Shown here: positions 8,818 through 17,421 of the stretch, piece after piece | Position numbering within the stretch: position 1 is the stretch's first letter | How the letters are laid out: each line of letters opens with the position of its first letter | Assembly: GCA_028284705.1 (NCBI GenBank) | Contig: JANQRE010000050.1 | Span: forward strand, 23,201 to 87,200 | Length of the DNA stretch: 64,000 nt | Direction: 5' to 3' | Origin: Paracoccaceae bacterium | Lineage (GTDB): Bacteria > Pseudomonadota > Alphaproteobacteria > Rhodobacterales > Rhodobacteraceae | Translations under genes and position numbers: made by a program | Notes under the pieces: generated by a model | Seen by the model: only the letters and a program-made list of their open reading frames with translations | What the model was told of the DNA's origin: nothing | The model's database searches: none

Positions 8818-9627
8818 ATGTTTCGTTTTAGCAAATCCATTCTTTTTGCCTCAGCGCTTCTGGCGCTGCCTGCCGCAGCTTACGCGGCGCAATGTGGAAA
8901 TACCTCTGCTGGCTGGAACGCCTGGAAAGGCGCGTTTGCCGCCGAGGCGAAGGCCGCCGGCATCAAACAGCGAGGCCTTCAGGCTTTGGCGAATGCGAAA
9001 TATTCGACATCGACGATCGCGGCGGATCGCAACCAGAAGGGTGTGAAGTACTCCCTGGATCGGTTCATCAAAATCCGGCTCGGCTCGATCAATGGCTTCG
9101 CGTCACAAGCGAAGAAGCGGAAAAATGCCAATGCGGGGTTTTACGCCTCGCTGGAGCAGAAATACGGTGTGCCTGCGGGGATTTTGCTCGCGATCCATGG
9201 GATGGAAACCGGGTTTGGCCGCAATATGGGCAACACGCCCGTGGTCGATTCCATTCTGACCGTGGCCTATGATTGCCGCCGCTCATCCTTCTTCATCCCC
9301 CACGCGCTGGCGGCGCTCAGCATGGTGGATCGTGGGATGCTGGCCCCCGGTCAACGCGGTGCCGCCCATGGTGAGTTGGGGCACACCCAGTTCCTGCCGG
9401 GCAATGCGCTGAAATACGGCCAAGACGCCACCGGCGATGGGCGCGTGGATTTCTACAACTTCGCCGATGCGATGGCCTCCACCGCGAACTTCTTGCGCGC
9501 GAAAGGTTGGAAAGCCGGACAGCCTTACGGGCAGGGCACAGCGAATTTCCGTGTTCTGAACGAGTGGAACGCGGCGACTGTCTACCAGCAGGCAATTGCC
9601 TTGGCGGCGGCGAAGATCGACAGCTAA
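8818..9627 (+). CDS. Lytic murein transglycosylase, MltB-like
   Basis: Secreted peptidoglycan-cleaving enzyme of 269 residues with signal peptide MFRFSKSILFASALLALPAAAYA. The SLT_2/MltB-type catalytic segment is AIHGMETGFGRNMG, whose Glu is the presumed acid/base. The later GELGHTQFLPGNALKYGQD matches the conserved GAMGQxQFMPS-like segment of the family. The start at 8818 begins the signal peptide, although the frame is open 24 codons further upstream. Its stop lies 3 nt from the end of the convergent PEBP-like gene. Confidence 0.85.
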   Translation: MFRFSKSILFASALLALPAAAYAAQCGNTSAGWNAWKGAFAAEAKAAGIKQRGLQALANAKYSTSTIAADRNQKGVKYSLDRFIKIRLGSINGFASQAKKRKNANAGFYASLEQKYGVPAGILLAIHGMETGFGRNMGNTPVVDSILTVAYDCRRSSFFIPHALAALSMVDRGMLAPGQRGAAHGELGHTQFLPGNALKYGQDATGDGRVDFYNFADAMASTANFLRAKGWKAGQPYGQGTANFRVLNEWNAATVYQQAIALAAAKIDS

Positions 9628-9630
9628 AGC

Positions 9631-10026
9631 CTACGGATATTGCCGGTCCCGCGCGGTGACAGCGATCTTACCGCCACTTTTCTTAGTCTGTGCAATGGCT
9701 TGCCATTGATAGGTGTGCTTTCCGTTGGGCGGGCAGGGCGATTTGTACTTGAAGGCACCCGGTTGGATGACCTTCTGGCCCGTATATTTCACCACGCCGC
9801 CACCGTGATTGTACTGAGGCACATCCTTGTCGATCATCTTGAAGCGAATGTACTTGGTGCCGTCCGGTACGTTTTTGAGAGTGAAGGCCGGGTTGTTCAC
9901 GCGATTGGGGTTGCCGGATGTGCAGAGCTTCAGGCCCTTCCAGTCAAAATTGATCTCAAAAGCCTCGGCGCTGGTCGCAAAACCTGCGACGGCACAGATG
10001 ACTGCGATTTTGGCAATGGATTTCAC
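9631..10026 (-). CDS. Secreted PEBP/YbhB-like protein
   Basis: 131 residues starting at GTG 10026, with AAGGAG 9 nt upstream. The signal peptide is (V/M)KSIAKIAVICAVAGFATSAEA. The mature part has a PEBP-like pattern: FTLKNVPDGTKYIRFKMID, the YNHGGG loop and SPCPPNGKHTYQWQ near the ligand pocket. PEBP-like bacterial proteins have no settled role. It begins 13 nt after the hydroxyacid dehydrogenase gene on the same strand, so the two are probably co-transcribed. Confidence 0.7.
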   Translation of the reverse strand: MKSIAKIAVICAVAGFATSAEAFEINFDWKGLKLCTSGNPNRVNNPAFTLKNVPDGTKYIRFKMIDKDVPQYNHGGGVVKYTGQKVIQPGAFKYKSPCPPNGKHTYQWQAIAQTKKSGGKIAVTARDRQYP

Positions 10027-10039
10027 TTGGAAGGTCTCC

Positions 10040-11026
10040 TTACAGCATTCCGGGTACAACTTGATCTGGGGGCCTGTGCCCATCATCGAAGGTCTTGATA
10101 TTCAACAGAACTTTCTCGCCCATCTCGATACGGCCCTCGACAGTGGCGGAGCCCATATGCGGTAACAAGACCACGTTTTGCAGATCGCGCAGGCGCGGAT
10201 TGACCTCCGAGCCATGTTCGAACACATCGAGCCCGGCACCGGCCAACTCGCCTGAGCGCAGCATGCGGGTGAGCGCGTTTTCATCGATCACCTCGCCGCG
10301 GGAGGTGTTCACGATCACCGCGTCGGGTTTCATCAGTTTCAGCCGCCGCGCGTTCATCAGGTGATAGGTGGAGGGTGTGTGCGGGCAGTTGACCGAGACC
10401 ACATCCATGCGCGCGATCATCTGATCGAGGCTTTCCCAATAGGTGGCCTCGAGGTCCTCGGCGATGCCGGGATGGACCGGGCCGCGGTTGTGGTAGTGGA
10501 TTTGCATGCCGAACGCTCGGGCGCGCCGGGCCACGGCTTGACCAATGCGACCCATGCCGAGGATGCCAAGACGGCGGCCTGAGATGCGACCACCCATCAT
10601 CGCTGTAGGGGACCAGCCCTCCCACGCGCGGGTCTGCATCTTGGCGAGACCTTCGGGGATGCGGCGGGTGACCGCGAGGATGAGCGCCATGGTCATGTCA
10701 GCGGTGTCATCGGTGACCGCACCGGGTGTGTTGGCGACAAGGATGCCGCGCTGGCGGGCGGTGTGGATGTCGATATGGTCCACCCCAGCGCCGTAGTTGG
10801 CGATGAGTTTCAGACGCTCGCCCGCCTGACCCAGAAGCCCGGCATCAATCGTGTCCGTGAGCGTGGGCACGAGGACATCAGCGGTCTGCACTGCTTCGAC
10901 CAGTTCGGCGCGGGTCATGGGCGTGTCATCGGGGCGTAGCTTGGTATCGAAGAGCTCCGTCATGCGGGTTTCGACCACTTCGGGCAACCGTCGCGTCACA
11001 ACAACACTTAACCGCTGGTTTGGCAT
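10040..11026 (-). CDS. D-2-hydroxyacid dehydrogenase, glyoxylate/hydroxypyruvate reductase type
   Basis: 328-residue NAD(P)-dependent D-isomer-specific dehydrogenase. It shows NYGAGVDHID, the nucleotide-binding GRRLGILGMGRIGQAVARRA, the NTSRGEVIDE segment with the conserved Arg, and Glu/His catalytic residues in GLDVFEHGSEV and LLPHMGSAT. ATG 11026 (MPNQRLSVVVTRRLP) fits the family N-terminus. The open frame upstream of it is not family-like. Glyoxylate reductase (GyaR-like) is the most likely role, but formate or other 2-ketoacid specificity cannot be excluded. Confidence 0.85.
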   Translation of the reverse strand: MPNQRLSVVVTRRLPEVVETRMTELFDTKLRPDDTPMTRAELVEAVQTADVLVPTLTDTIDAGLLGQAGERLKLIANYGAGVDHIDIHTARQRGILVANTPGAVTDDTADMTMALILAVTRRIPEGLAKMQTRAWEGWSPTAMMGGRISGRRLGILGMGRIGQAVARRARAFGMQIHYHNRGPVHPGIAEDLEATYWESLDQMIARMDVVSVNCPHTPSTYHLMNARRLKLMKPDAVIVNTSRGEVIDENALTRMLRSGELAGAGLDVFEHGSEVNPRLRDLQNVVLLPHMGSATVEGRIEMGEKVLLNIKTFDDGHRPPDQVVPGML

Positions 11027-11139
11027 GCAACGCGTCCCCGATCTGGAAATCTTGACCCCATAGTGACAAAGATGCAGCCAATGGGGCAAGCGCGATTTGC
11101 TCTGACAAAACAAGAAATAAGCAGACGGGCAGGTCCGCT

Positions 11140-11634
11140 ATGGGTTTACGTGTTTTCGGGATGGCCGTTGCCATCATTTCTGTCATGGCGAGTGCCGCCT
11201 GGGCGGAACGGGGCCCCGTGACCAATCTGCCGATGCCGCGATTTGTCTCGCTGAAAGCCAGCGAGGGAAATGTGCGGCGGGGACCGTCGCTGTCGCATCG
11301 CATCGATTGGGTGTTCAAACATCGCAACATGCCGCTGCAGATTGTGGCCGAGCACGGCCATTGGCGGCGCGTGGTCGACCAGGACGGCGCTGGCGGCTGG
11401 GTGCATTACACGCTTCTTTCGGGCGTGCGCACGGTACGGATCACGGAAGACATGGTACCGCTGCATCATCTGGCCGATGCGTCCTCGCCGGTGAACGCCT
11501 ATAGCGAAGCCGGTGTTATCGCCCGACTTGGCAAGTGCAACGAGGACTGGTGCCGGGTGACGGTGGATCGCTCAAAGGGCTGGGTGCCGCGCGACGTTCT
11601 TTGGGGTCTGATGCCGGGCGAAGTGCGCGACTAA
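11140..11634 (+). CDS. Secreted SH3-domain protein
   Basis: 164 residues with signal peptide MGLRVFGMAVAIISVMASAAWA. It carries two bacterial SH3-like repeats. The first (about 38-90) contains GNVRRGPSLSHRIDW and GGWVHYTLLSG; the second (about 100-155) contains VNAYSEAGVIARLGKC and GWVPRDVLWG. Such proteins usually sit in the periplasm and bind peptidoglycan or protein partners. It is divergent from the hydroxyacid dehydrogenase gene. Confidence 0.8.
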   Translation: MGLRVFGMAVAIISVMASAAWAERGPVTNLPMPRFVSLKASEGNVRRGPSLSHRIDWVFKHRNMPLQIVAEHGHWRRVVDQDGAGGWVHYTLLSGVRTVRITEDMVPLHHLADASSPVNAYSEAGVIARLGKCNEDWCRVTVDRSKGWVPRDVLWGLMPGEVRD

Positions 11635-11637
11635 GCC

Positions 11638-11661
11638 CGCCGAAAACGCAGTTTTTCGGCG
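11638..11661 (+). terminator. Hairpin after the SH3 gene
   Basis: CGCCGAAAA (11638-11646) and TTTTCGGCG (11653-11661) form a 9-bp stem with a 6-nt loop, starting 4 nt after the SH3 stop codon. The T run lies inside the stem rather than after it, so intrinsic termination is plausible but not certain. Confidence 0.5.
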
Positions 11662-11662
11662 C

Positions 11663-11713
11663 AAACCAGCCCTCTCCCTACCGCCCTTTACTCTAAGGCG
11701 ATTCGGATAATGG
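11663..11713. repeat. 51-bp dispersed repeat, copy 2
   Basis: Begins AAACCAGCCCTCTCCC and ends GCGATTCGGATAATGG. It matches the copy at 5928-5978 except at four positions in the middle (CATCCTG against TACTCTA). Here it abuts a hairpin on its left and the 8-bp tandem array 10 bp to its right. Confidence 0.75.
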
Positions 11714-11723
11714 TTCGTATACA

Positions 11724-11901
11724 GTCGGTGAGTTGGCCGCTTGGCAAGTTGGCCGGTTGGTGAGTTGGCCGTTTGACGCGTTGGTCATTTGGCGTTTTGG
11801 CCGGTTGGTAAGTCGGCCGGTTAGCGAATTGGTCAGTTGATGCGGAGCGCAAGTCGGCAAGTTGACCAGTCGGCGAGTTGGTGCGGCTTGCAAATTGGCC
11901 A
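11724..11901. repeat. Degenerate 8-bp tandem repeat array, about 22 units
   Basis: The stretch can be cut into consecutive 8-mers close to GTTGGYNN: GTCGGTGA, GTTGGCCG, CTTGGCAA, GTTGGCCG, GTTGGTGA, and so on. Only two units (GGAGCGCAA and GGCTTGCAA) are 9 nt. It fills most of the 323-bp gene-free stretch between the SH3 gene and the phosphatase gene. A 69-codon open frame on the minus strand through the array is rich in Thr, Asn and Leu and is most likely a by-product of the repeat. Confidence 0.85.
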
Positions 11902-11957
11902 CGCCGAGCGGAGCGCGAGGATGAGAGGGAGTTGTCTATTCCTCCGCCGGGTCTGCG

Positions 11958-12782
11958 TCAGGCTGCGAACATTGGCGCGAGTTTCTCCCACAACGCCTCG
12001 GAGGCGGCGTTGAGCAGATGGCCTTCGGTCATGGTCGGCGCGTAATCCTGACCATCGAGCAGACGCGAGAACCCGCCTGCCTCCTGATAGATCAGAACAC
12101 CGGCAGCGTGGTCCCAGGCGTTGAGCAACCCGTTCAGGCCGAAACTCGACGCGCCGGTGCTGAGCATCCGGTATTCATGGCAGGAACAGCGCAGCGTAAG
12201 CGTGCGCCGGAATTGCGGCAGGGTCTGGGCGATTTTTTCGCGATGCGCGCCGTGGAAGAGGTAGAGGCCGACAAAGCCGAACACTTCGTCGAGACTGGTG
12301 GAGGGCGGCTGGAGTGTGAGCGTTCGAGGGGTGCGTGCCGCGCCACTGAAGATCGCGCCATGGCCTTTGCGCGCGACGATCCAGTCGTCGAAACTGGGGT
12401 CGTAGAGCATGCCGAAGATCGTCTCGCCATCCTCGATCACGGCGATGATCACGCCATAGGTCGCGCTGCCATGGGCGTAGTTCCAGGTGCCGTCGATCGG
12501 GTCGATGATCACGCAGCGACCGCCACGACCGATGCGATCCAGAAGGGTTTTGTCGGCGGAGATGGCTTCCTCTCCGACAATGGCCGCGTCGGGAAGGACG
12601 GATTTCAGGCGCAGGGTGAGCGCCTTTTCGGCCGCCTTGTCCGCCTTGGTGACCAGATCGTCGGGGGCGGATTTGCTGTCGATGTCATCCGGATCGAGAG
12701 ACCGAAAATGCGGCGTTATTTCGGTGGCGGCGACGCGGCGCACCGCATGAACGATCCCGGTGATCTCGGCCTCGGTGAGCAT
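11958..12782 (-). CDS. Inositol monophosphatase-family phosphatase
   Basis: 274-residue Mg2+-dependent sugar/inositol/histidinol phosphatase family member. Metal-binding motifs are present: GEE (70-72), DPIDGTWNYAHGSATYG (94 onward) and the C-terminal WDHAAGVLIYQEAGG. The ATG overlaps the stop of the M3 peptidase gene by one base (TGATG), so the two are translationally coupled. The family also covers histidinol-phosphate phosphatase and CysQ-type enzymes; the substrate cannot be set here. Confidence 0.85.
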   Translation of the reverse strand: MLTEAEITGIVHAVRRVAATEITPHFRSLDPDDIDSKSAPDDLVTKADKAAEKALTLRLKSVLPDAAIVGEEAISADKTLLDRIGRGGRCVIIDPIDGTWNYAHGSATYGVIIAVIEDGETIFGMLYDPSFDDWIVARKGHGAIFSGAARTPRTLTLQPPSTSLDEVFGFVGLYLFHGAHREKIAQTLPQFRRTLTLRCSCHEYRMLSTGASSFGLNGLLNAWDHAAGVLIYQEAGGFSRLLDGQDYAPTMTEGHLLNAASEALWEKLAPMFAA

Positions 12783-14806
12783 CAGGCGACCTTGTCCAAG
12801 CCGCGGCCTTTCAGAAGGGCCTCGACCCCGGGCAAACGCCCGCGGAACTCCTTGTAGAGCACATCCGCCTCGCGCAGACCGCCGACGGAGAGGATGTGAT
12901 CTTCGAGTTTTTGGGCTGTCGTGGGGTCGAACGCCCCGCCAGCCTCCTCGAAGGCCTCGAACGCGTCGGCATCCATGACCTCAGACCACATGTAGCTGTA
13001 ATAGCCGGAGGAATAGCCGTCGCCCGCGAAGACATGGGCGAAATGCGGGGTGGCGTGGCGCATGCGGATGGCGTGGGGCATGCCGATCTGGTCAAGCACC
13101 TCGGCCTGTTTGGCCATCGGATCCGCAGGTGCGGGGCCGTCATGGAAGGCGAGGTCGACCAGCGCCGATGCGACATATTCAACCGTGGCAAAACCCTGAT
13201 CGTATGTGGCGGCGCCGAGCATCTTTTCGAGCAGCGCTCCGGGCATCGGCTCGCCGGTTTCGGCGTGGCGCGCGTGTGTTTGCAAAACCTCGGGGACTTC
13301 GAGCCAATGCTCGTAAAGCTGGCTGGGAAGCTCGACGAAATCGCGAGCGACGGAAGTGCCGGAGATCATCTCGTAAGTCACATCCGACAGCATCTGATGC
13401 AGCGCGTGGCCGAACTCGTGGAAGAGTGTGCGGGCGTCATCATAGCTGAGAAGGGCGGGCGCGCCTTCGCTGGGTTTGGCGAAGTTGCAGACATTGATGA
13501 CATGGGGGCGGATGTCGGCTTTCAGTTTCTGCTGCGACCGCAAGGCAGAGCACCAGGCGCCGGAGCGTTTACCGTCGCGGGCGAAATAATCGCCGATGAA
13601 GACGGCGATGTGCTGGCCGTCGCGGGTGACGTTCCAGGCACGGGCGTCGGGGTGGTGCAGCGGCACATCGAGCCGCTCGAACGCGAGACCGAAGAGGCGG
13701 TTGGAACAGTCAAACGCGGCCTCGATCATATTGTCGAGTTGCAGATAGGGTTTCAGCGCGGTCTCATCGAGGTCATGTTCGACCGCGCGGCGTTTCTCCG
13801 AATAGTAACGCCAGTCCCAGGGTTCCAGATCGCCGTTCACGCCGTCGGCGCGCATCAACTCGGTGAGTTTCGCGGCGTCGAGATCGGCTTGGGCCTTGGC
13901 GGGTTGCCAGACCTCCATGAGCAGTTTGCGCACGGCGTCCGGCGTTTTGGCCATCTCGGTTTCCAGCTTGTAGCTGGCGAAATCGTCGTAGCCGAGCAGT
14001 TGCGCGCGTTCGTAGCGCAGGTCGAGGATTTCCTTGGCGATGGCGCGATTGTCGGTCTCGCCGCCATTGGCGCCGCGGGCGGTCCAGGCCTCGTAAGCGG
14101 TTTTGCGCAGATCGCGGCGAGGGGAGAACTGCAGGAAGGGCACGACGAGCGAGCGGGAGAGGGTGACGATATGGCCGTCCAGACCTTTGGCTTCGGCGGC
14201 GGATTTAGCGGTGGCGATGACGAAATCGGGGAGGCCTTCGAGATCGTCCTCGGAAAGTTCCATGTACCAATCGCGCTCATCGGCGAGCAGGTTCTGGGTG
14301 AACTCGGTGCCGAGGATCGCGAGGCGCTCTTTTATCTGCTTGAGGCGGTCATAGTCGTCGCCCTCTAGCTGGGCACCGGCGCGCACGAAGGAGCGGCGGG
14401 ACAATTCAAGCACGCGGAGTTCCTCGGCGGTCAGGTTCAGTGTCTCGCGCGTCTGGTAAAGCGTTTCGACGCGTTCAAAGAGCTTGCGGTTCATCTTGAC
14501 CTCGGAGCCCCATTGCGCCAACTTCGGAGAAAAGTCGCGCATCAGCTCTTCGCGCTTCGGCGTGCTATCGACCGAGGCGATCATGTAGAAGGGGCTCAGC
14601 ACTTTCTCGATGTCTTCGCCCATCAGTTCCGCCGCGTTGATTGTGTTCTCGAAGGTCGGCGGTTCGGGGTTTTCGGCGATGGTGTTCAGCTCGGCGCGGG
14701 CGCGGGTCAGGGCGTCCTCAAGCGCTGGGGCGAAATCATCATCGGCATAAGCGGAGAAATCAGGCAGCTCAAAAGGCAATGTGCGAGGGGCGAAGAGGGG
14801 GTTCAT
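12782..14806 (-). CDS. M3-family zinc metallopeptidase (oligopeptidase A / peptidyl-dipeptidase Dcp type)
   Basis: 674-residue cytoplasmic oligopeptidase. The zinc site HEFGH is at residues 463-467. The N-terminal segment NPLFAPRTLPFELPDFS and the closing GGLREADVLYKEFRGR are typical of the prlC/dcp group. The length matches OpdA/Dcp (about 680). It probably degrades short peptides and cleaved signal peptides. The coupled phosphatase gene follows directly. Confidence 0.88.
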   Translation of the reverse strand: MNPLFAPRTLPFELPDFSAYADDDFAPALEDALTRARAELNTIAENPEPPTFENTINAAELMGEDIEKVLSPFYMIASVDSTPKREELMRDFSPKLAQWGSEVKMNRKLFERVETLYQTRETLNLTAEELRVLELSRRSFVRAGAQLEGDDYDRLKQIKERLAILGTEFTQNLLADERDWYMELSEDDLEGLPDFVIATAKSAAEAKGLDGHIVTLSRSLVVPFLQFSPRRDLRKTAYEAWTARGANGGETDNRAIAKEILDLRYERAQLLGYDDFASYKLETEMAKTPDAVRKLLMEVWQPAKAQADLDAAKLTELMRADGVNGDLEPWDWRYYSEKRRAVEHDLDETALKPYLQLDNMIEAAFDCSNRLFGLAFERLDVPLHHPDARAWNVTRDGQHIAVFIGDYFARDGKRSGAWCSALRSQQKLKADIRPHVINVCNFAKPSEGAPALLSYDDARTLFHEFGHALHQMLSDVTYEMISGTSVARDFVELPSQLYEHWLEVPEVLQTHARHAETGEPMPGALLEKMLGAATYDQGFATVEYVASALVDLAFHDGPAPADPMAKQAEVLDQIGMPHAIRMRHATPHFAHVFAGDGYSSGYYSYMWSEVMDADAFEAFEEAGGAFDPTTAQKLEDHILSVGGLREADVLYKEFRGRLPGVEALLKGRGLDKVA

Positions 14807-14853
14807 GGAAGGCTCCTTGTTCGGGCGTTACCCTAGTGGACGAGGCCAAGGCT

Positions 14854-16104
14854 TCAAGTGCGCGCGAAGCCACGTCCAAGGGATTTCCAACCCCAGGCGA
14901 CAAGCACCGTGATGCCGATGGTGCCGATGATGAACGGAACGGTGAGCGCGGTGCTGCGGTGGAGGTAATTTTCGGCGATCTGCACCGAGAGACCCGACAG
15001 CGCGAGGCCGATGGGGATCATGCCCCAGGCGAGCATGCGGTAGATCGAATTGACCCGACCGAGGATTGCATCGGGTATGAAGCGCTGACGATAGGCGACA
15101 GAGACGGTGTTCCAGACGACGCCCCAGAATTCGAAGAACATCAGGACGACCGCAAGGACATAAGCGTTCGGCGCGAGCAGGATACCGAGGAAGGATATCG
15201 GCGACATGGCCAGCGAGATTTGTGCCGTACGTCCGGGGCCGAGGCGGCGCACGATATGTTCGCCCGCGAACCCGCCGATGATACCGCCCACGGCACCTGC
15301 GGAAAGCATCAGGCCGAAGGCGGCAGCGCCGAGTTTGAGGTTCTCCTGCACATGCAGGATCAGGCCGATCTCGACCATATGGGCAAAGAGGTTCCAGAAC
15401 CCGGTGATGATGGCGAGGAGCCGCAGCAGCGGCGCGCCGCGCAGAAAAGTGATCCCTTCGACGACCTCCGCCTTCCAGTCTCGGGTTTCACGTTTGGCGG
15501 GCGCGAACTGGCCTTTCAGGGCGGAGACGAGGAAGACCGCGCAGAGGAACGCGGCGGCGTTGAGCGCAAAGGGAAACCAGACGAAGGCGGCGATGAGAAA
15601 GGCACCGAGGGCGGGGCCGATGAGACGTTCGCCGACAAGCTCGACGCTCCAGAGCCTGCCATTGGCGCGTTCCAGTTCATGATCCTCGACGAGCGCGGGC
15701 ATCATGGTTTGCGCGGCATTGTCGCGAAAGACCTCTGCCGCACCGACCACCATGGCGAGCACGAAGACGGCGGTGAAAAGGCCGGGCTGGGCGAGGCCGT
15801 CTTGCGGTGCGGGGTGCAGCGGGATAGTCGCTAGCAGTGTTGCGACCCCGAAAAATGCCGCACCCCGGATCACATCCATGGTGACGATGAGGCGGCGGCG
15901 ATCCACGCGGTCGGTCACTACGCCAGCGGGAATTGCGAGGAGAAACCAGGGCAGACGCAGGGCGACCGGCATCAGCGCGATGAGAAACGCGTCGCGGGTC
16001 ATGAGCGAGGCGAGCCAGGCCCAAACGACCACGGCGACACCATCGGCGAGGTTGGTGAACCCGCTGGCAGCGATGAAGCGTCTTAAAGGTGTGAATGTAG
16101 GCAT
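14854..16104 (-). CDS. Major facilitator superfamily transporter
   Basis: 416 residues with about 11-12 membrane segments. The MFS loop-2/3 signature is seen as GVVTDRVDRRRLIV. The middle cytoplasmic loop (KGQFAPAKRETRDWKAEVVEG) and the pattern GRLWSVELVGERLIGP resemble the MFS_3/EntS-like exporters. The substrate is unknown. It starts about 50 nt from the end of the UbiK gene on the same strand. Confidence 0.82.
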   Translation of the reverse strand: MPTFTPLRRFIAASGFTNLADGVAVVVWAWLASLMTRDAFLIALMPVALRLPWFLLAIPAGVVTDRVDRRRLIVTMDVIRGAAFFGVATLLATIPLHPAPQDGLAQPGLFTAVFVLAMVVGAAEVFRDNAAQTMMPALVEDHELERANGRLWSVELVGERLIGPALGAFLIAAFVWFPFALNAAAFLCAVFLVSALKGQFAPAKRETRDWKAEVVEGITFLRGAPLLRLLAIITGFWNLFAHMVEIGLILHVQENLKLGAAAFGLMLSAGAVGGIIGGFAGEHIVRRLGPGRTAQISLAMSPISFLGILLAPNAYVLAVVLMFFEFWGVVWNTVSVAYRQRFIPDAILGRVNSIYRMLAWGMIPIGLALSGLSVQIAENYLHRSTALTVPFIIGTIGITVLVAWGWKSLGRGFART

Positions 16105-16153
16105 AAATGGACCTCAGAGAGGTCCACTATGACGTGGGGAGGGCCGGTTGCAA

Positions 16154-16435
16154 TCAGCCTTTTTTCGGGGCGGATTTTTTGGCGGCGGGTTTCTTCTTGG
16201 CGCCTTCCAGCGCGTCGATCCGGGCCTTCAGCGCTTCGTTTTCCTCGCGGGCTTTGACGGCCATCGCGCGCACCGCTTCGAACTCGTCGCGGGTGACGAA
16301 ATCGCGATCCGCAAGCCAACGATCCATCACGCCTTTCATTGCGTTCTCGGCTTCGGTCTTGGCCCCTTGCGCCACGCCCATGGCGTTGGTCATGAGCTGA
16401 GACATATCGTCGAAGAATTTGTTGCGGGTCTGCAT
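16154..16435 (-). CDS. ubiK: Accessory factor UbiK family protein
   Basis: 93-residue BMFP/YqiC-type protein. It has a short N-terminal amphipathic helix ([15 protein letters not shown]), an alanine-rich middle and a C-terminal coiled coil ([18 protein letters not shown]), ending in a Lys/Ala-rich tail. UbiK proteins assist ubiquinone biosynthesis as trimers that bind membranes. It is divergent from lgt, with close spacing. Confidence 0.85.
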   Translation of the reverse strand: MQTRNKFFDDMSQLMTNAMGVAQGAKTEAENAMKGVMDRWLADRDFVTRDEFEAVRAMAVKAREENEALKARIDALEGAKKKPAAKKSAPKKG

Positions 16436-16530
16436 GGTCGATCCTTATGTCCGGTCCCCTCACCTATATGGGAACGGATCGCTCGATCTCAAGGTTGACT
16501 TCGTCGCAGGGCGGGCGCACACCGCATCCC

Positions 16531-17421
16531 ATGTTGAGCGCAGCCATCGAGTTTCCGAACCTCTCGCCGGAGATTTTCACCATTGAAATCGGCGGGTTTG
16601 CCTTCGCGCTGCGCTGGTATGCAATGGCCTATATCGTCGGCATTCTGGTGGCCTGGCGTTTGGCGGTGAATATGGTGCGTAAACCCGCCCTTTGGGCTGG
16701 TGAGCCGCCGATGGAAGGTGAGCAGCCGGAGGATCTTCTGACCTGGATCATTCTGGGCGTTGTCCTCGGTGGGCGGCTTGGGTTTGTGCTGTTTTATCAA
16801 CCTGCCTACTACCTCGCCAATCCGCTGGAAATCCTGATGGTCTGGCAGGGCGGCATGTCCTTCCATGGTGGCGCACTGGGCGTGCTGATTGCGGGATATG
16901 TCTGGTGCTGGCGCAATGGTGTCGATTGGCGCTCGGCTGGCGACGTGATTGTCGTTGGCACGCCGGTGGGTCTGTTTCTGGGCCGTCTTGCGAATTTCAT
17001 CAATGCCGAGCTTTGGGGGCGTCCGACTGATCTGCCCTGGGGCGTGATTTTCCCCGGCGATGCGGCGCAGAATTGCCCCGGTGTCGAGGGGCTCTGTGCG
17101 CGGCATCCGAGCCAGCTTTATGAGGCGGTTCTGGAGGGGCTGATCCTTGGCGCGGTCCTACTGGTGCTGGCCTATCGCAAGGGCTGGTTGAAGACGCCGG
17201 GGGCGCTGATCGGGATGTTTCTGGCGGGTTACGGTGTCGGTCGCTTCATTGTCGAGTTCGTGCGCCAGCCCGATGCCCAGTTCGTCTCGCCCGGCAACCC
17301 GCTGGGGCTGGCGTGGCATATCGATGGCTGGGGTCTGACCATGGGGCAACTTCTGTCGGTGCCGATGATCGCGGTTGGTGTCCTGATGATCATGGTGGCG
17401 CGACGACGCGCGGTGGCATGA
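16531..17421 (+). CDS. lgt: Prolipoprotein diacylglyceryl transferase
   Basis: Transfers diacylglyceryl from phosphatidylglycerol to the lipobox cysteine of prolipoproteins in the inner membrane. The 296 residues form about seven membrane segments. Conserved elements include [22 protein letters not shown] and the Lgt signature [16 protein letters not shown], plus HPSQLYEA. The open frame reaches 28 codons upstream, but ATG 16531 matches the family start. It overlaps the methyltransferase gene by ATGA, giving the order lgt-midA-pgeF. Confidence 0.95.
   Translation: MLSAAIEFPNLSPEIFTIEIGGFAFALRWYAMAYIVGILVAWRLAVNMVRKPALWAGEPPMEGEQPEDLLTWIILGVVLGGRLGFVLFYQPAYYLANPLEILMVWQGGMSFHGGALGVLIAGYVWCWRNGVDWRSAGDVIVVGTPVGLFLGRLANFINAELWGRPTDLPWGVIFPGDAAQNCPGVEGLCARHPSQLYEAVLEGLILGAVLLVLAYRKGWLKTPGALIGMFLAGYGVGRFIVEFVRQPDAQFVSPGNPLGLAWHIDGWGLTMGQLLSVPMIAVGVLMIMVARRRAVA

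Noticed and set aside
11724..11901. CRISPR array
   Set aside because: Units are 8 bp with no repeat-spacer alternation and no cas genes occur in the window.
11693..11902. 69-codon minus-strand open frame through the 8-bp array
   Set aside because: Its residues simply reflect the repeat, there is no ribosome site, and period 8 rotates the frame, so stop absence is accidental.
12018..14368. Several long plus-strand open frames opposite the phosphatase and M3 peptidase genes
   Set aside because: They are shadows of GC-rich coding DNA with Gly/Arg/Ala-biased composition and no recognisable domains.
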